Shown here: positions 1 to 6,664 of the stretch, in pieces
How the letters are laid out: every line of letters starts with the position of its first letter
How positions within the stretch are numbered: position 1 is the stretch's first letter
IMG/VR virus record: IMGVR_UViG_3300009515_000019
Coordinates: 1 to 30,950 of that record
Origin: a virus
Length of the DNA stretch: 30,950 nt
Strand: one strand, 5' to 3'
Program-made: the position numbers and the translations under genes
Notes under the pieces: generated by a model
Seen by the model: only the letters and a program-made list of their open reading frames with translations
Databases searched by the model: none
What the model was told of the DNA's origin: nothing

Positions 1-190
1 ATGCGATGCTCTGTTCATATCTCACTCAGCATTTATAAGATTTTGACACATTTCTTTTATTAAACATGTTCAATTGTCATGCTAGCCTCGATATGAAAGA
101 ATCTGTAATGCCGCTATGTACCAGTACATGTACAGATTATAATAGCTAAAAATCATGTGAAAATAAAAAAAACTTATAAATTCACATATA
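1..190. other. AT-rich non-coding stretch with GTACA palindromes
   Basis: No credible gene is seen here. The stretch is much richer in A and T than the rest of the window. It contains the perfect palindrome GTACATGTAC (124-133), preceded by TGTAC at 117-121 and followed by an overlapping TGTACA at 129-134, so three GTACA-type half-sites are clustered. A TATAAT hexamer lies just downstream at 138-143, and a TTGACA at 43-48 has no well-spaced -10 box. This looks like an operator or promoter region, or the edge of an origin or attachment region; its role is inferred, not shown. Confidence 0.4.
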
Positions 191-191
191 C

Positions 192-289
192 GGGGCTGGG
201 GATATGGGGGTAGTGCAAAATGGCGAAACTGGAGAAATGCGGGGGAATGTTAGGGGGAATCCTTGAGGGGCAATGTATGGGGGAATGGG
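192..289 (+). repeat. G-run cluster with GGGGGAAT iterons
   Basis: Seven runs of four or five G lie on the plus strand within about 100 bases (192-195, 198-201, 206-210, 241-245, 253-257, 267-270, 279-283), followed by GGG at 287-289. Three exact copies of GGGGGAAT (241-248, 253-260, 279-286) and one near copy, GGGGCAAT (267-274), form an iteron-like set. The first three runs (GGGG, GGGG, GGGGG with short loops) begin a G-quadruplex-like pattern. The region lies next to the AT-rich stretch and about 1.4 kb upstream of the terminase genes, so a replication, packaging-recognition or protein-binding role is possible but unproven. Confidence 0.55.
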
Positions 290-450
290 CTTAGCTTCAC
301 CAGCGCCACTGCGTGTGCAAGCGGGCACGAGTTCGCGCGAGTGGGCGTGCTTTGTTTAGGCGGCTCAGCCGAGGCCTGGAGGTACTCAAATCCCACAGCC
401 CCGAAATTTGTCCGCTCCAGCGCTTTGTTGGTCTGCGCGGATTGCGGGCG

Positions 451-480
451 AAAAAAAGCCCCGGCGGTTAAACCGGGGCT
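451..480 (-). terminator. Rho-independent terminator of the leftward genes
   Basis: Read on the minus strand, the stem AGCCCCGG pairs perfectly with CCGGGGCT across an 8-base loop and is followed directly by a run of seven T. It lies 6 bases past the stop codon of the leftward 79-residue gene, where an intrinsic terminator is expected. This is the best intrinsic terminator in the window. Confidence 0.9.
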
Positions 481-486
481 AAGGGG

Positions 487-726
487 TTACGGGGCAAGGT
501 TGACCTGCCAGCGGGTTACATTCGAATCATGCACTCCGGATGGGTTCATACTGGTGTGGCATTGCCAGCCATGTTTTCCCGCAATTGCCATAAACGCTGC
601 AATATCGTTAGGATGCAGGTTGAAGGCTATTTTGGAGGCCCGTCGATCGCGAACGATAACTTCCTCCATTTGGATGCCGGAAGCGTTAAGGATTTTAACG
701 GCGGCATATAGTTCAGACATATTCAT
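487..726 (-). CDS. Small hypothetical phage protein (79 aa), leftward
   Basis: I do not recognise this family. The chosen start gives MNMSELYAAV; on the minus strand AGGAG lies 7 bases upstream of the ATG. A longer reading would run back into the upstream leftward gene and begin with an Arg-rich stretch that has no ribosome site. The protein is a small, mixed alpha/beta-looking soluble product with no membrane segment. It ends just before a strong terminator and follows the 151-residue leftward gene by 46 bases, so the two probably form one transcript. The second in-frame ATG (MSELY) is only two codons on and is an alternative start. Confidence 0.75.
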   Translation of the reverse strand: MNMSELYAAVKILNASGIQMEEVIVRDRRASKIAFNLHPNDIAAFMAIAGKHGWQCHTSMNPSGVHDSNVTRWQVNLAP

Positions 727-772
727 TTCTAATCTCCTGAAAGGTGGGCCGTCCTTGGCCCGTGATAGCGCT

Positions 773-1228
773 CTAGATTTGCAGAGGCTCTGCATCTTTG
801 CTAGCGGCCTTCGCCTTCGCCTTCGCCCGTTCGAGGTCGATTTCGGCTTTCGCCTCGATGACATCGGGATGGGCCTTAACGCTCTTGCGAGTCGCCTCGT
901 CCATTTCGCTCCACTTGGCCAGAACCTCGTCTAACGGCTGGCCTGTGGCGCGTGCAATGGCTTCAACCCAGACTCCGCCGGTTGAGCCGCCCTTCCGGTT
1001 CCAGTCGCCAGCCTTGAGGCTTTCGAGCACCTCGTAGAAAGCGGCCTTCGCTTCGGCAACGCTTTTGGCGCCGCTGTAGCTATCGCCAAGTTTCTGGCTC
1101 AAACCGTGTAGGGTTGCATGGGCAAGCAGGGCTTCGTTGAAGAATTCCAGCTTGATGTAGTCAACTGATTCATCCGCCCAGTTGAACGTGATGCCGGCTT
1201 CGCCGACAGACTTCTTTGCGATTTGCAT
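773..1228 (-). CDS. Hypothetical phage protein (151 aa), leftward
   Basis: The start MQIAKKSVGE has GGAG 8 bases upstream on the minus strand. Upstream in-frame residues are low-quality Arg-rich translation, so they are excluded. The middle part (about residues 30-75) looks helical, with the stretch HGLSQKLGDSYSGAK followed by an Ala-rich helix and GDWNRKGG (about 74-81). The C-terminus (about 128-146) is a charged Ala/Lys/Glu helix. The HGL.QKLGD...GDWN pattern resembles, from memory, a widespread family of small phage proteins of unknown role encoded in early or replication regions. I give no function. It is probably co-transcribed with the 79-residue gene that follows, from a promoter in the 1229-1724 gap. 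Confidence 0.8.
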   Translation of the reverse strand: MQIAKKSVGEAGITFNWADESVDYIKLEFFNEALLAHATLHGLSQKLGDSYSGAKSVAEAKAAFYEVLESLKAGDWNRKGGSTGGVWVEAIARATGQPLDEVLAKWSEMDEATRKSVKAHPDVIEAKAEIDLERAKAKAKAASKDAEPLQI

Positions 1229-1522
1229 AGCAAATACTCCGTGATGTCTACGCCAAAAGAAGGCGGGCGTAGTTCGCCTGTAAAATTGTGCAGGGGGGCG
1301 CGAATTGTAAAAGACCGAGCGATGCGCGTAAGGGAATCCACCCATACCCGAGAGGGAACGCCTCTCAAGCTAGTACGGTAAGCTTAGCAAGTCAACGCCT
1401 CAATGTCAACACAAAATGCGACATAAACTTACCTGACTGCGACATCGACCAGCGGGCCGCCGACCGGGGCCGCCTTACAGGTTGTAGTCCAGCCGCCGGG
1501 GATCGCGGCCTCCAAGTGGGAA

Positions 1523-1537
1523 TGCGAATCATTCGCA
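1523..1537. promoter_or_regulatory. 15-bp perfect palindrome, candidate operator
   Basis: TGCGAAT and ATTCGCA flank a single C, a perfect inverted repeat of a size typical for dimeric helix-turn-helix repressors. The related TGCGA core also occurs in the direct repeats at 1417 and 1438. No regulator gene is present in the window to match it to. Confidence 0.5.
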
Positions 1538-1613
1538 AAGGGCCATCTCCCCCATGCCCCCCTCCGCGCCTCTATCTCCAAGTACACTAGCGCGACTGAG
1601 GTAAGTTTGGTAA

Positions 1614-1646
1614 ATTATTGCATCTTCACGTCCAATATACAATAAT
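1614..1646. repeat. 33-bp inverted repeat, copy A
   Basis: The arms ATTATTGCATCTT (1614-1626) and AATATACAATAAT (1634-1646) flank a 7-base centre. It is one of four copies in the window that share the same 13-7-13 geometry and the consensus arms ATTATTGCATMTT and AAGATACAATAAT. This copy lies 10 bases upstream of the TTGACA of the late-operon promoter candidate. Confidence 0.85.
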
Positions 1647-1656
1647 CAGATTTCCC

Positions 1657-1686
1657 TTGACAGGGCGGCCCCCGGTGTGGTAGTCT
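1657..1686 (+). promoter_or_regulatory. Candidate sigma70 promoter of the late operon
   Basis: A perfect TTGACA (1657-1662) is followed after 18 bases by TAGTCT (1681-1686). The preceding TGG gives an extended -10 arrangement. The -10 box is poor, so the call rests on the -35 box, the extended element and the position just ahead of the terminase genes. Confidence 0.45.
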
Positions 1687-1724
1687 CCCGTGAAGACTCT
1701 TCGAGGAAGCTCAGGCGATTTGGA

Positions 1725-2342
1725 ATGAAGTATAACTACGAGATCAAGGACCTATCCGTGACTCACAACGCGATTGCGGACTGGCTTATTGCGAACCCCG
1801 GCAAGGGGCAGCAAGGTCGGTGTGCGGCCCACTTCGGGATCACGGAGTCCTGGCTTTCTACGCTGGTGAATCAAGACGCGTTCAAAGCGCTTCTGCAGAG
1901 CAAGCAGGATAAGGTCTTCGACGAGGTTGTCATTCCCTTGCAGGACAAGATAGCCGGGGTCGCGCACGCCGCTGTCAACAAGCTAGGCGAGGTCGTCGAT
2001 CAGACCAATGATGGCCGCCTTATCAAGGACGTAGCGGATTCGATGTTGGACAAGCTCGGCTATGGCGCCAAGTACGTTCGAGCCCCTGGCACCGTCATTA
2101 ACAACAATACACTGGTTGTCGATCAGGCCGCCCTCGCCGAGGCACGTGCCAGACAATCTCATCATTTTGGGAGGACACTTGAAAGTCCAAGCCGTACCGC
2201 AGACACCGAGTCTCAAGCTGGCACCCCCCAACTTCCGCCTGGTGAAGAACCTGGAGTGGGCGCGCCCCGCGACCTTCGTTCCGAGCATGTTAACGGCGAA
2301 GCGCCGTTTTACCGGGAGCCGGAGGAAGGGGGTGATCTATGA
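1725..2342 (+). CDS. Terminase small subunit (putative)
   Basis: The protein has 205 residues from ATG 1725 (MKYNYEIKDL). A GTG at 1677 in frame is an alternative but would lie within the promoter candidate. Residues about 10-55 look like a helix-turn-helix fold (ADWLIANPGKGQQGRCAAHFG, then ITESWLSTLV), the usual DNA-binding head of small terminases. A helical segment with PLQDKIAGVAHAAVNKLGEVV follows, and the tail is Pro/Glu-rich and probably disordered. It is the first gene of the rightward operon, 2.7 kb or less from the large subunit, as expected for the pac/cos-recognising partner. Small terminases diverge quickly, so the call rests on architecture and position. Its 3' end overlaps the next gene by 164 bases. 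Confidence 0.75.
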   Translation: MKYNYEIKDLSVTHNAIADWLIANPGKGQQGRCAAHFGITESWLSTLVNQDAFKALLQSKQDKVFDEVVIPLQDKIAGVAHAAVNKLGEVVDQTNDGRLIKDVADSMLDKLGYGAKYVRAPGTVINNNTLVVDQAALAEARARQSHHFGRTLESPSRTADTESQAGTPQLPPGEEPGVGAPRDLRSEHVNGEAPFYREPEEGGDL

Positions 2343-2712
2343 GTCTCGGGTACACGAATATTTGAGGTCCATGTATGGCGACGCTTACGTTCCCAGCCCG
2401 TGGTTTCAGTATAAGGAGCATAGCGAGTCTCGGGTCAGATATTGTCAACCTGACGGACTCCTATTTGATCCGCGTTTGGAACGAGTGGTTGTCGTGGAAA
2501 TCAAGCTTCGCCACACTCACAAGGCGTGGTGGCAGCTTCGTCACAAGTACGGCCCCATACTGGCGCGAGTGTATCCCTGGATGGAAATCGCCTATTGCGA
2601 GGTCGTTCAGTGGTACGATGTCTCGATTCCGTTTCCAGAGTCAATACACCTCCGGCCCGCTGTCCGAATGGCAAAGCCGGATGAGATCCAGGTGACGATT
2701 TGGAAACCATAG
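2179..2712 (+). CDS. PD-(D/E)XK-type nuclease in the packaging module
   Basis: The protein has 177 residues if it starts at TTG 2179, which has GGGAGG 4 bases upstream. ATG 2287 is an alternative but lacks a ribosome site. Motifs of the PD-(D/E)XK nuclease fold are clear: an early conserved Glu in GVIYESRVHEYL (E55), then Q-PDG (P91, D92), a hydrophobic strand, and E-I-K (E107, K109), followed by the helix HKAWWQLRHKYGPIL. This is the acid-acid-Lys metal site of many phage exonucleases and resolvase-like enzymes. The gene overlaps terminase small subunit on one side and terminase large subunit by 13 bases on the other, so it is translationally coupled to packaging. A role in trimming or resolving DNA during packaging is inferred. 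Confidence 0.75.
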   Translation: MKVQAVPQTPSLKLAPPNFRLVKNLEWARPATFVPSMLTAKRRFTGSRRKGVIYESRVHEYLRSMYGDAYVPSPWFQYKEHSESRVRYCQPDGLLFDPRLERVVVVEIKLRHTHKAWWQLRHKYGPILARVYPWMEIAYCEVVQWYDVSIPFPESIHLRPAVRMAKPDEIQVTIWKP

Positions 2713-4448
2713 ACCTCAACGCACTCTTCGAACCGGGGCCATCAGCCCCGCTCTCCACTTTGGAAGTGTCAGAGTCCCCAGCCCCGCGCTCTAGTTCCAT
2801 TCCTGAAGCTTTGCTTCCGTCTCGGGCGTTGGAGCCGGATGAGGCGGTTAGCCCGCCCCCACAGGCCCCCGACTTTCAAGCGGATGCGACTGAGGCCGCC
2901 TATGCAGTTCGGGCCGCCTTGCCACCCGCAACGGCGATAAGTGCGGCCCATGAGGAATTTGACGCGAAAGAGCTCTTAAATTTGGGTGCTGTTGACGGTG
3001 AATTTTACTGTCGTCAATGGTTTCCGAGGACGGCCCGGCAGCACTTTGCGACCTTTCATACGGAGGTTTGGAACGCCCTTGAGAGCGGTCTTCGGCACGT
3101 CAGTATCGAAATGTTTCGGGGGTCGGGTAAAACCTCCCTTCTACGAATGTTTGCATCTAAGAGGATTGCGTATGCCGAGTCAAGAACCATCCTGTACGTT
3201 TCAGAATCGCAGGATCACGCCAAGCGCTCAGTGCGCTGGTTACGACGACAAGTTATGTATAACACTGCTTGGGCGCAATTTTTCGGACTTAGTATGGGTA
3301 CGAAAAAGAGCGATGAGTGGATCGAAGTTTACCACGGTATCGAGGACGAACCGATCTCAATTCTTGCGGTCGGCATCACCGGTCAGACTCGTGGCATCAA
3401 CCTCGATGACTTCCGACCAGACCTCATTATCGTCGACGATCCCTGCGACGAGGAAAATACTGCCACCGATGAGCAGCGTAAAAAGATACATAAGCTTTTC
3501 TTTGGCGCGTTGGATAAGAGCCTGGCTCCACCGATAGACTCAGACAATGCGTTGATGTGTTTACTCCAAACTCCGTTGAACGAACTGGATTTGATTTCCC
3601 AGTGTCGCAAGGACCCGCAATGGTTCTCGCTTACCTTCGGTTGTTTCACGACTGACGAGCAATCTCGTTGGCCCGAGCGATACCCTACCAAGTTTCTTTT
3701 GGATGATAAAGCTGCGCACATTGCGCGGAATGATCTTCCATTATGGCTGCGGGAAATGGAGTGCAAAATCGTTGCCGAAGGCACCGCTTCATTTCGATCA
3801 TCCTGGCTTCAACCTTATCCGGAAGGGGTCACTCCTCTTGACCTTCTGGAGATGGGTGGTCAAGCGTTTCTCTGGATTGATCCGGTCCCCCCTCCTTCGG
3901 AGCGCCAACTTGCGATGGGCCTGAAGGATAAAGACTGGGAGGTCCTCGCCGTTGTCATAAAATTTAAGGGTGCTGTGTATTTAGCTGAGTATGCCATGAA
4001 CCGCGGGCACGAGCCTGATTGGACAGTTATGGAGTTCTGGCGGCTCGTTGATACATATCGGGTTACTCAGTTTGGTGTGGAAACTACCGCATATCAGCGC
4101 ACGCTTAAGTGGTTGCTTGAGCAGTCCATGAAACAGCGGGGGCGCTTCATTCAAACGTATGTGCCTGATAAAGAGGATAATCGTAAGAAGTCATACAGAA
4201 TTGTTGACTCGCTTAAAGGTATTACTTCGCATAAGCAGTTTTATGTGATCTTTGAGCAACACACTGAATTTGTAGAGCAGTATACAGCATATCCAGCTGT
4301 AAGCTATGATGACGTTATTGAGGCGGTCGCTGAGGCAACTCGGATCGCGCAAGAATATCTTACTCTTGAGGGGACGGCTGGTCGGTACGATGACGACGAA
4401 GACGACGACTACGGTCTCCCAATGAAAGCCGCTGGAGGCTGTCCGTGA
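2700..4448 (+). CDS. terL: Terminase large subunit
   Basis: This is the packaging motor ATPase and nuclease, 582 residues. It starts at TTG 2700 with AGGTG 4 bases upstream, inside the end of the nuclease gene. Residues 1-80 are a Pro/Ala/Glu-rich, probably disordered extension. The ATPase domain has Walker A FRGSGKTS (139-146) and Walker B LIIVDD (242-247). The C-terminal RNase H-like nuclease shows the three acids in order: FLWIDP (D394), GVETTAYQ (E461) and SYDDVIEA (D537/D538). The length is near that of podovirus large terminases. The stop overlaps the portal start (GTGA), implying coupled translation. Confidence 0.97.
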   Translation: METIDLNALFEPGPSAPLSTLEVSESPAPRSSSIPEALLPSRALEPDEAVSPPPQAPDFQADATEAAYAVRAALPPATAISAAHEEFDAKELLNLGAVDGEFYCRQWFPRTARQHFATFHTEVWNALESGLRHVSIEMFRGSGKTSLLRMFASKRIAYAESRTILYVSESQDHAKRSVRWLRRQVMYNTAWAQFFGLSMGTKKSDEWIEVYHGIEDEPISILAVGITGQTRGINLDDFRPDLIIVDDPCDEENTATDEQRKKIHKLFFGALDKSLAPPIDSDNALMCLLQTPLNELDLISQCRKDPQWFSLTFGCFTTDEQSRWPERYPTKFLLDDKAAHIARNDLPLWLREMECKIVAEGTASFRSSWLQPYPEGVTPLDLLEMGGQAFLWIDPVPPPSERQLAMGLKDKDWEVLAVVIKFKGAVYLAEYAMNRGHEPDWTVMEFWRLVDTYRVTQFGVETTAYQRTLKWLLEQSMKQRGRFIQTYVPDKEDNRKKSYRIVDSLKGITSHKQFYVIFEQHTEFVEQYTAYPAVSYDDVIEAVAEATRIAQEYLTLEGTAGRYDDDEDDDYGLPMKAAGGCP

Positions 4449-6454
4449 CAAACGCATCAATTCCCTTTGGAAGCAGAAAACACCTTAAGATTCTTGAGGC
4501 ACTGAAATCGCGTAAGAGGATGTGGAATACTGATACCTCTGACCGCCGGCGGAAGTGGAAAGAGGATCTCAAAACACATCAGGCTTATATCCATGAAACT
4601 GAAGATGATCGGCTCCGTAAAGCGAAAATCGAAACAACAGGGGAGCGCCAATATACCCAGATCGAGATTCCTTATTCGTATGGGCTTATTATGGCGTTTC
4701 ACACATATCTCTCGTCGGTCTTTCTCGCAAGGACCCCGGTGCTCCAATACCAGGAGCGTCATGGTGCCAACGAGACATCAGTTCAAGCGCTCGAGGCAAT
4801 CATGGATTATCAGGTCTCAGTTGGCAAGCATCTGGTTCCGTACTACATTTGGCTTATGGACGCGACCAAGCACGGTATCGGGGTCCTCGGGCAATTTTGG
4901 GACAACGAGGTTATACGTACGTCCCAGATCGTGGAGGAAGTTCCGACCTTTGGTGGGTTCCAGTTACCGGGCGCGAAAGCTCGCAAGGTTAAGAGAACAG
5001 TGGAAGTCCCCGGCTATAAGGGAAACCGCGTTTTCAACATCAGACCCCACGATTTTATCTTCGATACTCGCGTCTCATTAGCTGACTTTCAGCGGGGTGA
5101 GTTTGCGGGGCGGCTCCTGGATATGTCTTGGCTTGATATATCTGATGGAGATGCAAATGGTAACTACATTAACATCAAGCCGTTACGAAGAAAAGCTGGA
5201 GGGCACAGTGGCGATTCTGATGAGCATCGTGATGATGATGAGCAGCTTATCGATTTGCCTTCCCGCGCCCAGAACGAACATGCGGGGGTTGATTCAACTG
5301 AATTTGAAATCCCCGAGACTGGCCGCCTTGAGGGGTATGAAATGATCGTACGCCTTGTACCTCGTAATTGGGGGTTAGGTGAGAGCCAGAAATCCGAAAA
5401 GTGGGTGTTCCTTGTGATCAGTGACGTCATCATACAGGCCCGGCCGCTTGGTGAGTTTCATGACCAGTTCCCGTTTAACGTCCTCGAAACCGAGATCGAC
5501 GGGTATGCGCTCTTCAAGCGTTCGATGATGGAGATTGCCGAGCCAATGAACGATGTTATGTCGTGGCTCGTGAACACTCACTTCTTTAATATTCGCGCAG
5601 CACTAAACAATATGTTTGTTGCGGACCCCTCTCGGGTCCGCATAAAGGACATCAGGAACCCGGATGAAGGTTTGCTGATCCGAATGCGGCCTGAAGCTTA
5701 CGGGCAGCCAATCGCAAACTTCATTCAGCAGTTTAAAGTGACTGATGTAACGCAGACGCACATGCAGGATACTGAAATTATGGCGCGTTTGCTGCAGCAA
5801 ACCCTCGGTATCAATGAGCAGTTGATGGGAATGCTGCAAGATGGGGGGCGGCGAACCGCTACTGAGGTGCGGGGAGGTATCGGATTCTCGATGAACCGCC
5901 TGAAGACGCAGGCAGAGTATATGTCTGCGATGGGTTTTGCCTCGCATTCCCAGATGATGGTGCAATCTACGCAGCAGCATCTGGATATTGAGCGGTATTA
6001 CCGTTTGACAGGGGACCTCATGCCGGGTATGGACCCTCAAGTTTTTGTATCGCCGGAGGCAATTGCGGGATTTTACGATTTTATCCCTGTTGACGGTACG
6101 ATGCCGGTTGATAAGCTGGCATTGGCTAACCTTTGGAAAGAGATTATGTCGGGAGTAGCTACAAGTCCCGATCTGATGCAGCGATACGATATTGGCAAGA
6201 TTTTTGCCTACACCGCACAGTTGGCCGGGGCTAAAAATATTAACCGGTTCAAGGTGCAATTAACTCCCGACGGTCAGATCGCTGATCAGGCGGCTCGGGG
6301 TAACTTAATACCAACAGGAGAAGCAGGTGGATCAGGAACAAGAAGCGCGGAATCGTTTGGGACCGCTGGAGGAAATGGGCCGGGAGGAGCTGAGGCAGAA
6401 GCTGCACGAATTAATGAGCCTCGACAACTCTCCGGGGTGGGACCTGTATCGTAG
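4445..6454 (+). CDS. Portal protein (head-tail connector)
   Basis: The protein has 669 residues and starts at GTG 4445, which overlaps the terminase stop; GGAGG lies 6 bases upstream. It forms the dodecameric DNA channel at the capsid vertex and docks the terminase. Size, mixed alpha/beta composition and position directly after the large terminase fit podovirus portals. Residues about 245-275 form a highly acidic insert (SGDSDEHRDDDEQL). The segment NDVMSWLVNTHFFNIRAALNNMFVADPSRV (about 360-390) and the long helical region after it resemble the portal stem and wing. The Gly/Ala-rich last 45 residues are encoded in a stretch shared with the next gene in another frame. Confidence 0.9.
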   Translation: MTNASIPFGSRKHLKILEALKSRKRMWNTDTSDRRRKWKEDLKTHQAYIHETEDDRLRKAKIETTGERQYTQIEIPYSYGLIMAFHTYLSSVFLARTPVLQYQERHGANETSVQALEAIMDYQVSVGKHLVPYYIWLMDATKHGIGVLGQFWDNEVIRTSQIVEEVPTFGGFQLPGAKARKVKRTVEVPGYKGNRVFNIRPHDFIFDTRVSLADFQRGEFAGRLLDMSWLDISDGDANGNYINIKPLRRKAGGHSGDSDEHRDDDEQLIDLPSRAQNEHAGVDSTEFEIPETGRLEGYEMIVRLVPRNWGLGESQKSEKWVFLVISDVIIQARPLGEFHDQFPFNVLETEIDGYALFKRSMMEIAEPMNDVMSWLVNTHFFNIRAALNNMFVADPSRVRIKDIRNPDEGLLIRMRPEAYGQPIANFIQQFKVTDVTQTHMQDTEIMARLLQQTLGINEQLMGMLQDGGRRTATEVRGGIGFSMNRLKTQAEYMSAMGFASHSQMMVQSTQQHLDIERYYRLTGDLMPGMDPQVFVSPEAIAGFYDFIPVDGTMPVDKLALANLWKEIMSGVATSPDLMQRYDIGKIFAYTAQLAGAKNINRFKVQLTPDGQIADQAARGNLIPTGEAGGSGTRSAESFGTAGGNGPGGAEAEAARINEPRQLSGVGPVS

Positions 6455-6659
6455 TATCATTGCTTCGCAGATTGAAGAGCGGAAGAACCGCGTATTCTTC
6501 AATGCTGCGGAGTCGATGGACCACGCGCTGCAACAGGAATTTATGAAGGGTGAGGGATCTGGCATGTATCAGACCATGACGCTCATCCAGCCTGTGATCG
6601 AAGCTTTGCAACAAGAGCTGGAATCACGTAAATTTGAAGAAAATGAAGAGGATGCTTGA
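6327..6659 (+). CDS. Small helical protein overlapping the portal gene
   Basis: The protein has 110 residues and starts at GTG 6327 with AGGAG 6 bases upstream. It overlaps the last 128 bases of the portal gene in another frame, a long overlap for this genome. The product is charged and predicted almost entirely helical (EEMGREELRQKLHELM, then a long C-terminal helix ending in an acidic tail). It has no membrane segment. Small helical proteins between portal and scaffold in podoviruses are often minor virion or assembly factors; I do not recognise the family and give no function. Confidence 0.75.
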   Translation: MDQEQEARNRLGPLEEMGREELRQKLHELMSLDNSPGWDLYRSIIASQIEERKNRVFFNAAESMDHALQQEFMKGEGSGMYQTMTLIQPVIEALQQELESRKFEENEEDA

Positions 6660-6664
6660 CAGCT

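Larger units (their letters stand above)
1229..1724. promoter_or_regulatory. Divergent regulatory region between leftward genes and the late operon
   Basis: About 500 bases have no credible gene; open frames here lack ribosome sites and look like chance. The region holds several operator-like elements. There is a perfect 7-1-7 palindrome, TGCGAAT-C-ATTCGCA (1523-1537). Two direct TGCGACAT copies start 21 bases apart (1417-1424, 1438-1445). Two GGGCCGCC copies lie at 1454-1461 and 1467-1474. AAACTTACCT (1425-1434) is exactly inverted at 1599-1608. One copy of the 33-bp inverted repeat lies at 1614-1646. On the minus strand, TTGACT (1390-1395) with TAGCTT 17 bases on is a weak leftward promoter candidate. 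It is the likely control point for both transcripts. Confidence 0.6.

Noticed and set aside
263-934. Plus-strand frame over the terminator and leftward genes
   Set aside because: It runs through a clear terminator and two leftward genes that have good ribosome sites; its composition is Arg/Leu/Ser-rich like random translation.
1288-1590. Plus-strand frame in the 1229-1724 gap
   Set aside because: It has no ribosome site, random-looking composition, and covers operator-like palindromes.
1-1724. tRNA genes in the non-coding stretches
   Set aside because: No cloverleaf with a GTTCRANNC-type arm and paired acceptor ends was found by eye in either gap.
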